In this document: positions 45,880-57,685 of the stretch, piece by piece
Position numbering within the stretch: position 1 is the stretch's first letter
How the letters are laid out: each line of letters begins with the position of its first letter
Source: Primulina eburnea
Lineage: Eukaryota; Streptophyta; Magnoliopsida; Lamiales; Gesneriaceae
Length of the DNA: 64,000 nucleotides
NCBI RefSeq assembly: GCF_022965805.1
Contig: NC_133101.1
Location: 17,579,054-17,643,053, forward strand
Direction: 5' to 3'
Notes under the pieces: model-generated
What the model saw: only the letters and a program-made list of their open reading frames with translations
Told to the model about the DNA's origin: nothing
Databases searched by the model: none
Translations under genes and position numbers: made by a program

Positions 45880-46520
45880 CTTGTGGTCACTATACTATCA
45901 GTATTAAATCCGGTCCCCAGTATCGGTCCGGTCACCAGTTACCGGTTAGTTCAGTTGTTTCACCCAGTACTGTGGCAGTAGTCTGATCAGACGTAAATCC
46001 GATCCCCAGTATCGGTCAGCTCAGTTCAGTTCAGTTCAGGGACCACTAGCATAGACCATAATCTCACCAGAAAATTATTACAAGCTTTTTCAGTACAGGG
46101 CTCCATGGAGCAAACATTTTTACGATGATTTTTCAGTTCAGTTATGCACGTATTATAATTGCTCATGACATGATATTTCATCCCATGCAAATTTTTACTA
46201 TATTATTTACTCGTTATTTACGATATATGCATGCTGAGTCTTTAGGCTCACTAGACTTGATTGTTGTAGGTAATGAGGAGGTCAGGGCCGAGGGCGGAGA
46301 CCAGTGAGCTAGCTTGGGTCGGCGGTAGTGGGACCCGAGGACATCATTTCAGCATTTATTATTTTTAATTCAAACCAAGTTTATATATTGCTGAATTATT
46401 TTTAAGTCATTATTTCGCAAACATTAGATTTCTTCCGCTGCTATTTTGAATATCAAACATTTTTATCAGTTTAACTTATGATTGAGACATTTTAATTATT
46501 TAAAAAGAAATTTTTTAATT
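45880..46520 (+). repeat. Inverted F LTR fragment
   Basis: Plus-oriented counterpart of 33480-34160: 'gcttgtggtcac', the repeated 'ccccagtatcggtcc' words, the palindrome (46235-46250, one mismatch) and 'cgagggcggagaccagtgagc'. It stops at 'tttaattttc' (46520), before the normal LTR end, where Cassandra sequence begins. The 60-codon ORF at 46125 is a mirror of one at 33703. Confidence 0.82.
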
Positions 46521-46988
46521 TTCAAAGCCCCAGATTCGACGACTGTCCCCACTGTACCAAGACGAGTCTTTACAGCGTGCTTATGTCCTCACTCACACGC
46601 ACCCTAGGAAACTTCCTAGGAGGTCACCCATCCCAAAATTGCCCCAAGTCAAGCACGCTTAACTTTGGAGTTCTTATGTGATGAGCTACCGAAAAGAAGA
46701 TGCACCTTCGTGATATGAGTAGTACCAATCAAATCTTTTAAGCCATCTTCAACTGTATAATCCATTACATTGAACAGTCTCAGAATCCCTCTCATTCCCG
46801 TGTGAGATCGGTTCATTCATGTTCCCTCCACCGAGAAGCCTGCCAGGAGCCGCTCATTGTCCGTGCAACTGATGGCACCGGCGATCACCACCGGCCCTCT
46901 TCGGCCCCGGGCCTCACATGCCCACCAGCTTCCGCTTAGTTCGTCCCCAAACCACACCGTACTAGGAGAGGTCGGCTCTGATAACAAC
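46521..46988 (-). mobile_element. Cassandra LTR plus internal domain joined to F LTR
   Basis: Minus-strand reading: the F LTR ends in CTTTACA at 46989, then GTTGTTATCAGAGCC (a decayed primer site, 46986-46974), the Cassandra internal domain with GCGGAAGCTGGTGGGCA, then a Cassandra LTR (about 46918-46521) with a 5S-like domain at 46726-46601. In element K the same internal domain follows a Cassandra LTR that also ends CTTTACA. Here the upstream Cassandra LTR has been replaced by an F LTR, with the switch exactly at the LTR/primer-site border. This points to template switching or recombination at the shared CTTTACA. Confidence 0.85.
46601..46726 (-). other. 5S rRNA-derived domain (Cassandra copy in F)
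   Basis: On the minus strand: AGAACTCCAAAGTTAAGCG, TGCTTGACTTGGGGC, GGGATGGGTGACCTCC and TAGGAAGTTTCC. The A and C boxes look better kept than in K LTR1. Confidence 0.88.
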
Positions 46989-48471
46989 TGTAAAGGCCCG
47001 AAAATTTGTGCTTGAAAATTTGCGGAAAATTAAAAATTTTCTTTTAAATAATTAACAGTCTCATTCATAGATAAACTGACAAAAAAATTGTTAAATGTTT
47101 AAAATTTACAGCGGAAGAATTTAATGTTTTGCAAAGTAATAATTTAAAATAATTCAACAATAGATAAAATGTTTGAGCATAAAAATCGTAAGTGCTGAAA
47201 ATGATGTCCTCGGGTTCCACTACTGCCGACCCAAGCTAGCTTACTAGTCCCCGCCCTCGGTCTCGACATCATCAATACATACAACAATCAAGTCTAGTGA
47301 GTCTAAAGACTCAGCATGCAGATATCGTAAATAACGAGTAAATAATATAGTAAAAATTTGCATGGGATGAAATATCATGTCATGAGCAATTATAATACGT
47401 GCATAACTGAACTGAAAAATCATAGTAAAAATGTTTGCTCCATGGAGCCCTGTACTGAAATAGCTTGTAATAATTTTCTGGTAAGATTATGGTCTATGCA
47501 AGTGGTCCCTGAACTGAACTGAACTGAACTGAGCTGACCGATACTGGTGACCGGACTGATACTGGGGATCGGATTTACGTCTGATCAGACTACTGCCACA
47601 GTACTGGATGAAACAACTGAACTAACCGGTAACTGGTGACCGGACCGATACTGGGGACCGGATTTACTACTGATAGTAAAGTGACCACAAGCAATATCGC
47701 ATAAATCTCAAAATTTGTACTTTTGCACGAAATATAATTAACTATGAACAATTTTGATCTTCTTGCATTAAAATCATGTACTTGCGATATTTAAAAATAC
47801 CCATATGGCTTGATTGAAGAGTGAAAGAAGATATAAACATGCCTTGGTTTGTTTTGACAGAAAACAAACGAAATAACGACGCGGCGCGGCGGAGACGGAG
47901 TGCTCTTCACTTTCTCACTTAATTCCTTTAAATTAAGCATGCACCATAATTATTATAATAGAGTAAAAAAAATCGTAAACGTGATGCATGAACATTTAAA
48001 AATATCATGATTTGTGCTCAGGGCGCTGCTAGGATAAAAATCTCACCCCGTGTGCAAAATGACCATTTTGCCCCTTGAACCCAAAAATTATCGTTTAACC
48101 CATGGACCTCTAATTCCACGTTTGAACGTGAAATGCAACTTAAAAAATCTTAATGCACGAATTTTTAAAATTTCATGAACAAATCCTATCATGCATGAAT
48201 TATGCCTAAAATGCATAAAAATAATTAAACATAAATTAATGGAATAAACATGCTAAATTACCACTTCTTAAATAAATCTTTATTAGCTTATCTTAATACT
48301 CCATCTCCAGTCCGACCTCACTTATTTAATTGAAAAGTAATAATTAAACTACTGCGCAACATAAATAAATTTAAAGAAAAGAATTTAAATACTCATGCAA
48401 TAAAAATCATTTTAATTTAATTACTAGAAATTATGCATGGCTTATACGCAGTCCAATTTACAGGTTATACA
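46989..48471 (-). repeat. F right LTR (1,483 bp, complete)
   Basis: Minus strand: TGTATAACCTG at 48471 to GGGCCTTTACA at 46989. Palindrome at 47298-47313. Its start matches the E LTR ('ctgcgtataagccatgcataatt'), so E and F are one family, with the E LTR a shorter form. Confidence 0.87.
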
Positions 48472-48476
48472 GCAAT

Positions 48477-48794
48477 GTTATGGAGGTCGTGATGGATGAT
48501 CTGACTGGACTGAATGTGCACATAACCCGAGGACCAGCGCTTCTACTTTTCCGCATTTACGATTTATGGTTCATGATTTACGTTAAAGATTTTACGACTT
48601 TTTATTTATGAGAAATTATAGTATGGGTTGTATTTCTCAAATGTATAGTGGGTTGTTTTATTTAAAAATGATGTCCAAAATATTTTATGAAAATATTTTT
48701 ATGTATGGTAAGGGTTCGACCGATTTAGTGAATTTTTAAAAAAATAATAATAATTTCTAGTACTTTTAAAGCAATAAAAAGGGCAGACGTTTCA
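48477..48794 (+). repeat. D solo LTR, 3' terminal piece
   Basis: Resumes D after F ('gttatggaggtcgtgatgg') and ends GGGCAGACGTTTCA. It matches 55890-56198 of D'. Confidence 0.88.
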
Positions 48795-51140
48795 TATTCA
48801 TATTAACATATTCATATTCATGTTCATGTTTGTTGAATTCAGATCGTGATTGTGACTCGTATTCTTAAACGTATTGGGCGATGGATCCATCTACATGTAA
48901 CCACAGTACTGGGCGGCGGAGACACCAGCAACACTCTCACCGATCAACTGGGCCTTGGCCTTACGTATTAACATATCCTCATATGGAAATGCGATCGTCG
49001 GGGCTCCCTCGGGGGCCTTCTCCCATAGACGAGCTCCCTCGGGGGCTTTTTTCATAAATGGGTTCTCTCTGGGGCCTTCTCCCCTCAAGACATCCACATT
49101 CGTATTATCATATCACCGTATTCGTATTCGTATTCGTATCAACCAAAACACGATCGTCGGGCTCCCATTGGGACCATAGCCCTCACGATATTTCCAACAT
49201 ATTTAGTCACAATCCCTTCACGTCCTTCAACATTTCGTATTTCCATCACTTAATAAAAACATGCATATAATATCGTTTTTCTTTTAAACCAAGCATGCAA
49301 CATGTCTTTTAAATGTCAAGATTAAATCATAAAAATCCATAAACATTTAAAAATCATAATTTAACATATTAAAATCATAAACATCCATAAATATTTTAAA
49401 ATAAACATTTTAACATATTAAAAATCCGTAAACATTTAAAATAAACATATTAACATCTTAAAAATTCATAAACATTTAAAATTGACATATTAACATATAA
49501 AAATTCATAAACATCCATAATCATGGAAAATAATCATATTAACATATAGAATAGCATTTAGGACACTGCCATGACGTTTACAAATTTCTAGGTGTAAAAA
49601 GATTGTTTTACCCCTGGACGTAAAGTTTCCCGTTTTTGACATTATACTAATTTCATTGATTTTAACATGTCCCAAATAATTATTTAAGCCTACATGAATT
49701 TTATCATATTTTTATTTAGCTTAGATCAAGGACTATTAATTTATTCTTTAAATAAGACGTATTATTGCTTTTTAATCACGAATTAAACCAAACCTTAATA
49801 TAAAATTCCCAAATTAAAAACTTAGACTTATAATAATTATTTAAGCTTAAACCTAATTTTTCATAGTTTTATAAGGCTTAAAACTAGGCTTTTCAATTAA
49901 CTCGTTAATTAGCGTTTCGTGCGGCGATTAAATCCAAAACTAAATATTTTGATCCCAAATTTTTAACATAACCTTTTTATGATTTATTCTACCCTCTCAC
50001 GTCATGAGCCACCCCCGTGGACCCATGGATTCAATTTTTCTCCTTTAATTTTCGTTCATAATGGTGTCCTATATTTTCCAGCCTTTAAACATGCTCCCAA
50101 GGGTCCTCAAACATGTGGAAAAACATCCCTTTAAGTTTTTCTACCATGGCAGCCCCTTTGTGCATCATTAGGATGAGTTTTAAAAGAAGAAAACTCTAAT
50201 TTTATGCATAATAAGACATAAAAACGAAAATACAAAGTATTGTTTCATATTTTTCATGCAAACATGCATCAAACATATAATATGGCGTAATAGATGAGAA
50301 AAAGAAAGATTAAGGCGTTCCTTTGCGTTTAAAACGCTCGAAATACGAATACCGTAGCGGTGAAAGTCGGCGACGAACGGAGGACGATTTCTATTTTTTT
50401 CTACACTTTTCTCTTGTCAAAACTCCACCAAAAACCCACCTTGGGATGCACAGGAGTCGGGTGATCGTTGTTGGAAGGAAAAACGAGGAAGAAAGTCGAA
50501 GAACGAAGGTGAAAAAAAATCAAAATCTCCCTTGCAAGCATTCCCTATGATTCGGCCGTTTTCCTCCAATTTGAGTTTACGTGAATTTGTGTGTGTGTGT
50601 TTCGGTGTGTAGGTGTGTGTGTGTTTAGGTGTCTAGGTTTAAATAAATTAAAAAAAAGGATTTTTAGCTTCTTAATTAATGGGCTTAATCAATACTAATT
50701 TTTTTAAAAAAATAAATTAGGCCCATTAAAATTAATAAAATCAATAGGCTTAAATTAAAATATTTAAAATATATATTTCCAAAAATATTCTTATAAAATA
50801 CATAAAATTCCTTGGTCCCACCAATTAATTAAAATTTGACCTTAAAAATTCCATAATTCTTAGATTATTTAAAATAATTATTTTCTTAACTAAAAATAAA
50901 ATTTTTATCTTTTAAATCTTTAACAGCTAAATCTTCTCCAGTCCTCCGTCCCCGGCCAACCACCGATATTCGTATGAAAATCTTTAAATCTTAAAATCAA
51001 ACAAAATTACACAATTAATCATTTAGTCACTCAAAATATATCATTCATGCATCTAAAATCATTTAATTAAAATATTTTAACAATTTAATAATTTGTATGC
51101 ATATGGTTCGCGTGGACCTTTAAATTTCCGTGGCGTTACA
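48795..51140 (-). repeat. C LTR2, right piece
   Basis: Resumes LTR2 at TATTC. It includes a three-unit 30-bp minisatellite (49001-49090), the AT-rich U3 and a (GT)n run near 50590-50625. It ends GGCGTTACA at 51140 and is followed by a polypurine tract, so it is the 3' LTR for internal 2. Confidence 0.87.
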
Positions 51141-52047
51141 ATCTTCCCCCCTTAAATTGAATTTCGTCCCAGAAATTTTCTTATCCTTGATAATCAAAAG
51201 TTTAGACCTAGTTCTAGTATCCTTAAAATTCACGCTTCCGCTGCGAAACCCATAATGACTTAGTGCTTTATTATTATAACCTCGAATTTCAATTTTTCTT
51301 ACGATTCCCAATATTAAAAGATGGATGACCATACGTATCTTATATTATTTCTCTTATATTATACCCAAAATATTCATCAACCTAACAATTTCAATCTTAC
51401 AGTCCCAAGCACATCCGCTAACGCTTAAAATTTTCAAACTTAATATTGTTTCATCCTTAAAAACCCCTGATTCAAATTCTTTATAATATTATAACAAACA
51501 TATCCCAAGGTTCTATATATTCTTTCTAGCCCAAATCATCAAAAATTCCTATCAATTAAACCATCAAATTATCGCTTACTGCTAAATTAGTCCCCAAATT
51601 CTTTAATATTTGCAAAATAAATTCTTAATTTCCTCAAAAATCATCCTAATTGGTTCTTAATTTCGAAAATCCTACGATTAACCCATAAGTTCTTGGCATT
51701 ATTAATTTCCTTCTACAGGTTTCTCAAAACATAATTTCAAAAAAAATTAAAACTTATTTACCCAAAAATCAACATCGTCCAATTCCACCACAAAGCCAAC
51801 ATACGTTGAAATCAAATAATTTCTTATTTCATATCGTATCACGTAAAAAAAATTCTAAAGCATATAAATCATATATTATCAATAAGCTATTAAACATGTG
51901 ACGTAAACATATAATTCATGTACTTATGCATGTAACATCGTAAAATCATATAAAGCATGTAAACTTACAAATTTGAGGCTTGACGACTGATCTTTCTAGC
52001 GTTGATGGTGGCACAACCCTTTATAGGACCTTTGCTCTGATACCAAC
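51141..52047 (-). other. C internal region 2: PBS and PPT, non-coding
   Basis: Primer site TGGTATCAGAGC (minus, 52045-52034), polypurine tract at 51141-51157. It is nearly the same as internal 1 but lacks about 90 bp near 51245, where the AGTAGCGCAGCGGAAGCG block is cut short. No ORF of note. Confidence 0.85.
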
Positions 52048-52665
52048 TGAAACGTCTGTCCTTTTTATTGCTTAAAAAGTACTAGAATTTTTTTTTAATC
52101 TCACATAGCATTCGGCCAAACCATAAAATATATTTGATATCATTTTAAAAATAAATCAACCAACTAACATTTGAAAATCAAAGGAAATAGCCCATACTAT
52201 AACCTCTCAAAAACCACTCATAAATAATTAAAAGTCATAAAAATATTCTTATCATAATTTAAAATCATAAACTAGTGCGGAAAACTATCGTCGGACCTCG
52301 GGTTATGTGCACCTTTAGTCCAGCAAAGTCAACCATCAAGACCTCCATTCACATTATTATCATAATCACCTGCATCAATTACACCTAGTGAGTCTAAAGA
52401 CTCAACACACCATAATCTTGATAACAAATACTACATATACAGATCACATGCAACAGTGAAAAATACATGTACTTAAAATATTGTTTTCATGAAGAAACAT
52501 AAACTTTAAACAATAACATTTTCGTAAACATTTTTCATGATGCATAAAAATTTAAATAAAAATGTTTTCATAATCTTATGCATAAACATTTTCATATAAA
52601 CATAAACATATTCATATTCGTATCCATATTCATATCAACATATTCATGTCCTCATATTCATATTC
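52048..52665 (-). repeat. C LTR3, piece 1
   Basis: TGAAACGTCTG start; palindrome at 52389-52404. It ends at TATTC (52661-52665), the same site as the D insertion in LTR2. Confidence 0.88.
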
Positions 52666-55600
52666 TGTAACGCCCCGGAAATTTAAAGGTCCACGCGAAC
52701 CACATGCATACAATTATTAAATTCCTTTGCATTTTAATTAAATTTTTTAATTGCATTATTTAATTATGTTGTGCATATTTGCATGTTTAAAATATAATTT
52801 CTACATTGTTGCATAAAAATGTATTTTTAAAGGTTATTCAACTTGCGATCGAGAAACGGAGACCGATGACTGAAAAATGGAAAATGATTTTTATGAAATA
52901 AATGTTTTTAATTATTTAAAATTTGGGTGATGCTCTTTAGTATTTTTGAAAATAAGGGGTTTTGAGGTGATTTTATACGCCGGAACGTAAATTTTATCGG
53001 CGTTGGATTTTCAATAAAAATGCGAGCTTTTTGGCAACCCGGCTAATAAGTTCACAAAATTTATTTAAACAAAAACTTTGTTCATATTTTATTAAATCCT
53101 AATTAAGATTAATGGGCTTAATTTTTGGCTTGATAGGCCTAAGCCTAGTTAATAGGTTAATCAGTCTTTTAAAAGGTTAAAACCCTTTACCTAGCAACAC
53201 AGAAAAACTCACGGCCACACTTTAAAAAATTCAGAAAACTCTCTTCAAAAGCACATTATACACGACAGCACACACAACAAATTTTGGAAGAAGAAGTTTC
53301 GGTTTTTGCAAGGGTAGCTTCCTAGTTATCGTCTCCCCGTCCCGTTCTTCGTCGTCAACGTTATTTCGTGCGTATATAACGCAAAGGCACGCCATATTCT
53401 CCATTTTACTCATCATTCACACCATAGTATTTATTTAAAAGTGGATTGCGTGAAAAATAAGTTGCAACATGAAATATTTTTGGTTTTGTGTCATATGCAA
53501 ATTTTTAAGGCTTGAATTTGAGGAAAAATCATGTTTGTTATGTGGTTAAAGGGGCTTCCATGATTAGTAATTATTAAAGGATGATTTACGCATGTTTTAG
53601 AGTCATAAAAATCACTACAACGTTGCACAAACATGAATAATACAAGCTGGAACATATTCTATCATGGTGTACCTTAAGGGCTCGGTTGTTGGGCATAGTT
53701 GCTGGGCTTTGGTTCGGCTGTGACCAGGGCTTAGCTAGGGTCTGTGTGGGTCAAGGGAAGAGTCCTAGCCACGCTAGGACTCGAGAACATGGGCTGGGGA
53801 GGAGTCCTTGTTGAAAAGGACTCCACCCGAGAATTAGGAAGGGGAGTAGCGCAGGTGCAGAAGCTGGTGCAGGGGAGAGATGGCTGCGCCTAGGGGCTTT
53901 GGGCTGGGCTAGGTCGAGTAATTAGGGTCCTAAGAGGGTGTACTAGGGTCTGGGCATGGGCTGGTGCGGCTCGGGTGTGTTGTGGCTCGAAGGAACATGA
54001 TGGGGGATTGAAAGCATGATACACGCGTGAAGTTACTTCCACCGGTTCAGTGGCTTGCTGCTCACGTGCAGGGGCTTGGGTTGGTCTGGGTATGGTCGGG
54101 GCGTGGTCCAGGGTCAATTAGGGTCAGGATGGCTCGATGGTTAGGTGGCTAGAGGAGTCCTAGTTGGCTAGGAGTTTCGGGTAAGGGGGTAAGAGTCACA
54201 CGCACAACACGCAGGATTTTGTGTTCGGTTCCAGGGAGTTTGAGCGAGCTAGGGGCTTGTTCTATGGGATGGGTTTGGTCATGAGGGTGCCTAGGTGGGT
54301 TGGCTAGGGGTTGGCTTGAGGTGGCTTGGGCGTGGCTCGAGTAAATTTAGAGATGGCTCGGTGGGTTCACTAGGGTGCCCATATTTCGAATTTAAGAACA
54401 AAAATTGAATCTAAGGGTCCACGGGTGTGGCTCATGACTTGGAAGGGTAGAATAAATACTAAAAATGTTATGTATAATATTTGGAATCAAAATAACGAGT
54501 TTTGGAATTTATTCGGGATTTAATCGACGCACGGAACGTTAATTAACGAGTTAATTGAAACGCCTAGTTTTAAGCTTAATAAAATTATGAAAAATTAGGG
54601 TTAAGCTTAAATAATTATTATAAGTCTAAGTTATTAATTTGGCAATTTTATGTTAAGGTTTGGTTTAATTCGAGATTAAAACGCGTTAATACGTCTCATT
54701 TAAATATTAATTTAAAAGTCATCGTTTTAGGCTAAATAAAAATATGAGAAAATTCTTGTATGCTTAAATAATTATTTGGGACATGTCAGAGTCAATGAAA
54801 TTAAGAAAATGTCGAAAACGTGAAATTTTACGTCTAGGGGTAAAACGGTCTTTTTACACCTAAAAATTAATAAATGTCATGGAAGTGACCTGAATGCTGT
54901 TTTATGTGCTAATATGATTATTTTCTATAGTTACGGATGTTTATGGGTTTTTATAAGTTAAAATGATATTTTAAATGTTCTGGGAATTTTATATGTTTAT
55001 GATTTAATATGTCAAAATGTTATTTTAAATGTTTTGAGGTTAAAATGATTATTTCAAATGTTTATGAGTTTTTACATGTTTAATAATGATTTTTTTAATG
55101 TCCATGGATTTTTTATGATTTAAGTTTCACATCTAAAAGACATGTTGCATGCTTGGTTTCAAAACAAAATTATATGTTATGCATGATTTTTATAAAGTGA
55201 TGTGAATGTAAAACGTTGAAGGAAGTGAAGTGATTGTGATTAATTCGTTAATATTGGCAATGTCGTGAGGGTGATGGTCCCAATGGGATCCCGAAGATCG
55301 TGTTTCCATTATTACGAATATGAGGTTATGAGGATATGAGGTTTGAGGTAAGAATTGGAATATCGTGAGGGGAAAAGGCCCAGAGGGAGCCCATTTATGG
55401 GAGAAGGCCCCAGAAAGAGCCCCGATGAATGTTTTTATATTCGAAATAGGATAGGCCAGGGCCCAATTGACCGGTGAGAGTGTTGCTGGTGTCCCCCGCC
55501 GCCCAGTACTGTGGTTACATGTAGATGGATTTATCGACTTTTGAGGTTTAAGAAAAGTCACAATTAACGGTCTGAATTCAACAAAGGAAAAGGAAAAGGA

Positions 55601-56198
55601 AAAATTATTATGATCATGATATAAGGATTTATGTTATGTAATGAGGAAAAAGGAAAGGTTGAGGTTTATTTATGCATGTCATGAAAATGTTTTTATTTAA
55701 AAGTTTATACATCATGAAGAGGTTTACGAAAATGTTTATGTTTATGCATCTTCATGAAAATGATATTTTAAGTACAAGTATTTTCACTGTTGATTGTGGT
55801 TTTATACGTATTATTTGGTATCAAGAATATGACGTGTTGAGTCTTTAGACTCACTAGGTGTGATTGATGCAGGTGATTGATAGTAATGTTATGGAGGTCG
55901 TGATGGATTATCTGACTGAACTGAAGGTGCACATAACCCGAGGACCAGCGTTTCTACATTTCCGCATTTACGATTTATGGTTCATGATTTACGTTAAAGA
56001 TTTTACGACTTTTTATTTATGAGAGATTATAGTATGGGATGTATTTCTCAAATGTATAGTGGGTTGTTTTATTTAAAAATGATGTCCAAAATATTTTATG
56101 CAAATATTTTTATGTATGGTAAGGGTTCGGCCGATTTAGTGAGGTTTATAAAAAAAATTTCTAGTACTTTTAAAACAATAAAAAGGGCAGACGTTTCA
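52666..56198 (+). mobile_element. Solo LTR D' (3,533 bp), duplicate of D without E/F
   Basis: TGTAACGCCCCGG (52666) to GGGCAGACGTTTCA (56198), flanked by TATTC (52661-52665, 56199-56203). It has the same insertion position, orientation and target duplication as D. Paired hairpins near 53760-53825, palindrome at 55838-55853, two-unit minisatellite at 55364-55422. Uninterrupted, so it supplies the empty sites of E (near 53975) and F (near 55885). Confidence 0.92.
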
Positions 56199-57685
56199 TA
56201 TTCATATTAACATATTCATATTCATGTTCATGTTTGTTGAATTCAGATCGTGATTGTGACTCGTATTCTTAAACGTATTGGGCGACGGATCCATCTACAT
56301 GTAACCACAGTACTGGGCGGCGGGGACACCAGCAACACTCTCACCGGTCAAATAGGTCTTGGCCTTACGTATTAACATATCTTCATATGGAAATGCGATC
56401 GTCGGGGCTCCCTCGGGGGCCTTCTCCCATAGACGGGCTCTCTCTGGGGCCTTCTCCCGTAAATATGCTCCCTCAGGGGCCTTCTCCCCTCAAGACATCC
56501 CCATTCATATTATCATATCATCGTATTCGTATTCGTATTCGTATCAACGGAAACACGATCGTCGGGCTCCCACTGGGACCATAACCCTCACGATATTTCC
56601 AACTTATTTAGTCACAATCTCTTCACGTCCTTCAACATTTCGTATTTCCATCACTTAATAAAAACATGCATATAATATTGTTTTTATTTTAAACCAATCA
56701 TGCAATATGTATTTTAAATGTCAAGATTAAATCATAAAAATCCATAAACATTTAAAAATCATAATTTAACATATTAAAATCATAAACATCCATAAACATT
56801 TTAAAATAAACATTTTACAATATTAAAAATCCGTAAACATTTAAAATAAACATATTAACATCTTAAAAATTCATAAACATTTAAAATTGACATATTAACA
56901 TATAAAAATTGATAAACATCCATAATCATGGAAAATAATCATATTAGCATATAGAATAGCATTTAGGACACTGCCATGACGTTTACAAATTTCTAGGTGT
57001 GAAAAGATCGTTTTACCACTTGACGTAAAGTTTCCCGTTTTTGACATTTTATTAATTTCATTGACTTTAACATATCCCAAATAATTATTTAAGCCTACAT
57101 GAATTTTATCATATTTTTATTTAGCTTAATTCGAGGACTACTAATTTATTCTTTAAATAAGACGTATTACTGCGTTTTAATCACAAATTAAATCAAACCT
57201 TAATATAAAATTCCCAAATTAAAAACTTAGACTTATAATAATTATTTAAGCTTAAACTTAATTTTTCATAATTTTATAAGCCTTAAACTAGGCTTTTCAA
57301 TTAACTCGTTAATTAGCGTTTCGTGCGGCGATTAAATTCCGAATAAATTTAAAACTCAATATTTTGATCCCAAATTTTTAACATAACCTTTTTATGATTT
57401 ATTCTACCATTCCAAGTCATGAGCCACCCCCGTGGACCCATGGTTTCAATTTTTCTCCTTTAATTTTCGTTCATAATGGTGTCCTATATTTTCCCGCCTT
57501 TAAACATGCTCTCAAGGGTCCTCAAACATGTGTAAAAACATCCCTTTAAGTTCTTCTACCATGGCAGCCCCTTTGTGCATCATTAGGATGAGTTTTCAAA
57601 GAAGAAAACTCTACTTTTATGCATAATAAGCCATAAAAACGAAAATACAAAGTATTGTTTCATATTTTTCATGTAAACATGCATC
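56199..57685 (-). repeat. C LTR3, piece 2
   Basis: Resumes LTR3 and includes a three-unit minisatellite (56405-56494). It ends at CATGCATC (57678-57685), the duplication of hAT Z. Confidence 0.87.

Larger units (their letters stand above)
33453..48471 (-). mobile_element. Rearranged LTR complex F, contains G
   Basis: The ends are TGTAAAGGCCCG (33453) and GGTTATACA (48471). The flanks are GTAAT (33448-33452) and GCAAT (48472-48476), a duplication with one mismatch. D' gives the empty site near 55885. From left to right the parts are: minus-strand LTR fragment (33453-34588), an unassigned piece (34589-34721), a second partial LTR (34722-34859 continuing at 45772-45870 after G), a plus-oriented LTR fragment (about 45880-46520), a Cassandra LTR and internal domain (46521-46988, minus), and a full minus LTR (46989-48471). 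No coding sequence of its own. Confidence 0.78.
27892..48794 (+). mobile_element. Solo LTR D (about 3.46 kb net) with nested E, F and G
   Basis: Begins TGTAACGCCCC (27892) and ends GGGCAGACGTTTCA (48794), flanked by TATTC (27887-27891, 48795-48799). Its own sequence is 27892-29200, 31623-33452 and 48477-48794. E and F were inserted later. Features include a CGTATATAACG word at about 28597, paired hairpins at 28986-29053, and the palindrome at 33403-33418. It shares LTR ends with C but has a different, GC-richer U3. No internal region remains. The uninterrupted copy D' confirms each junction. Confidence 0.9.
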
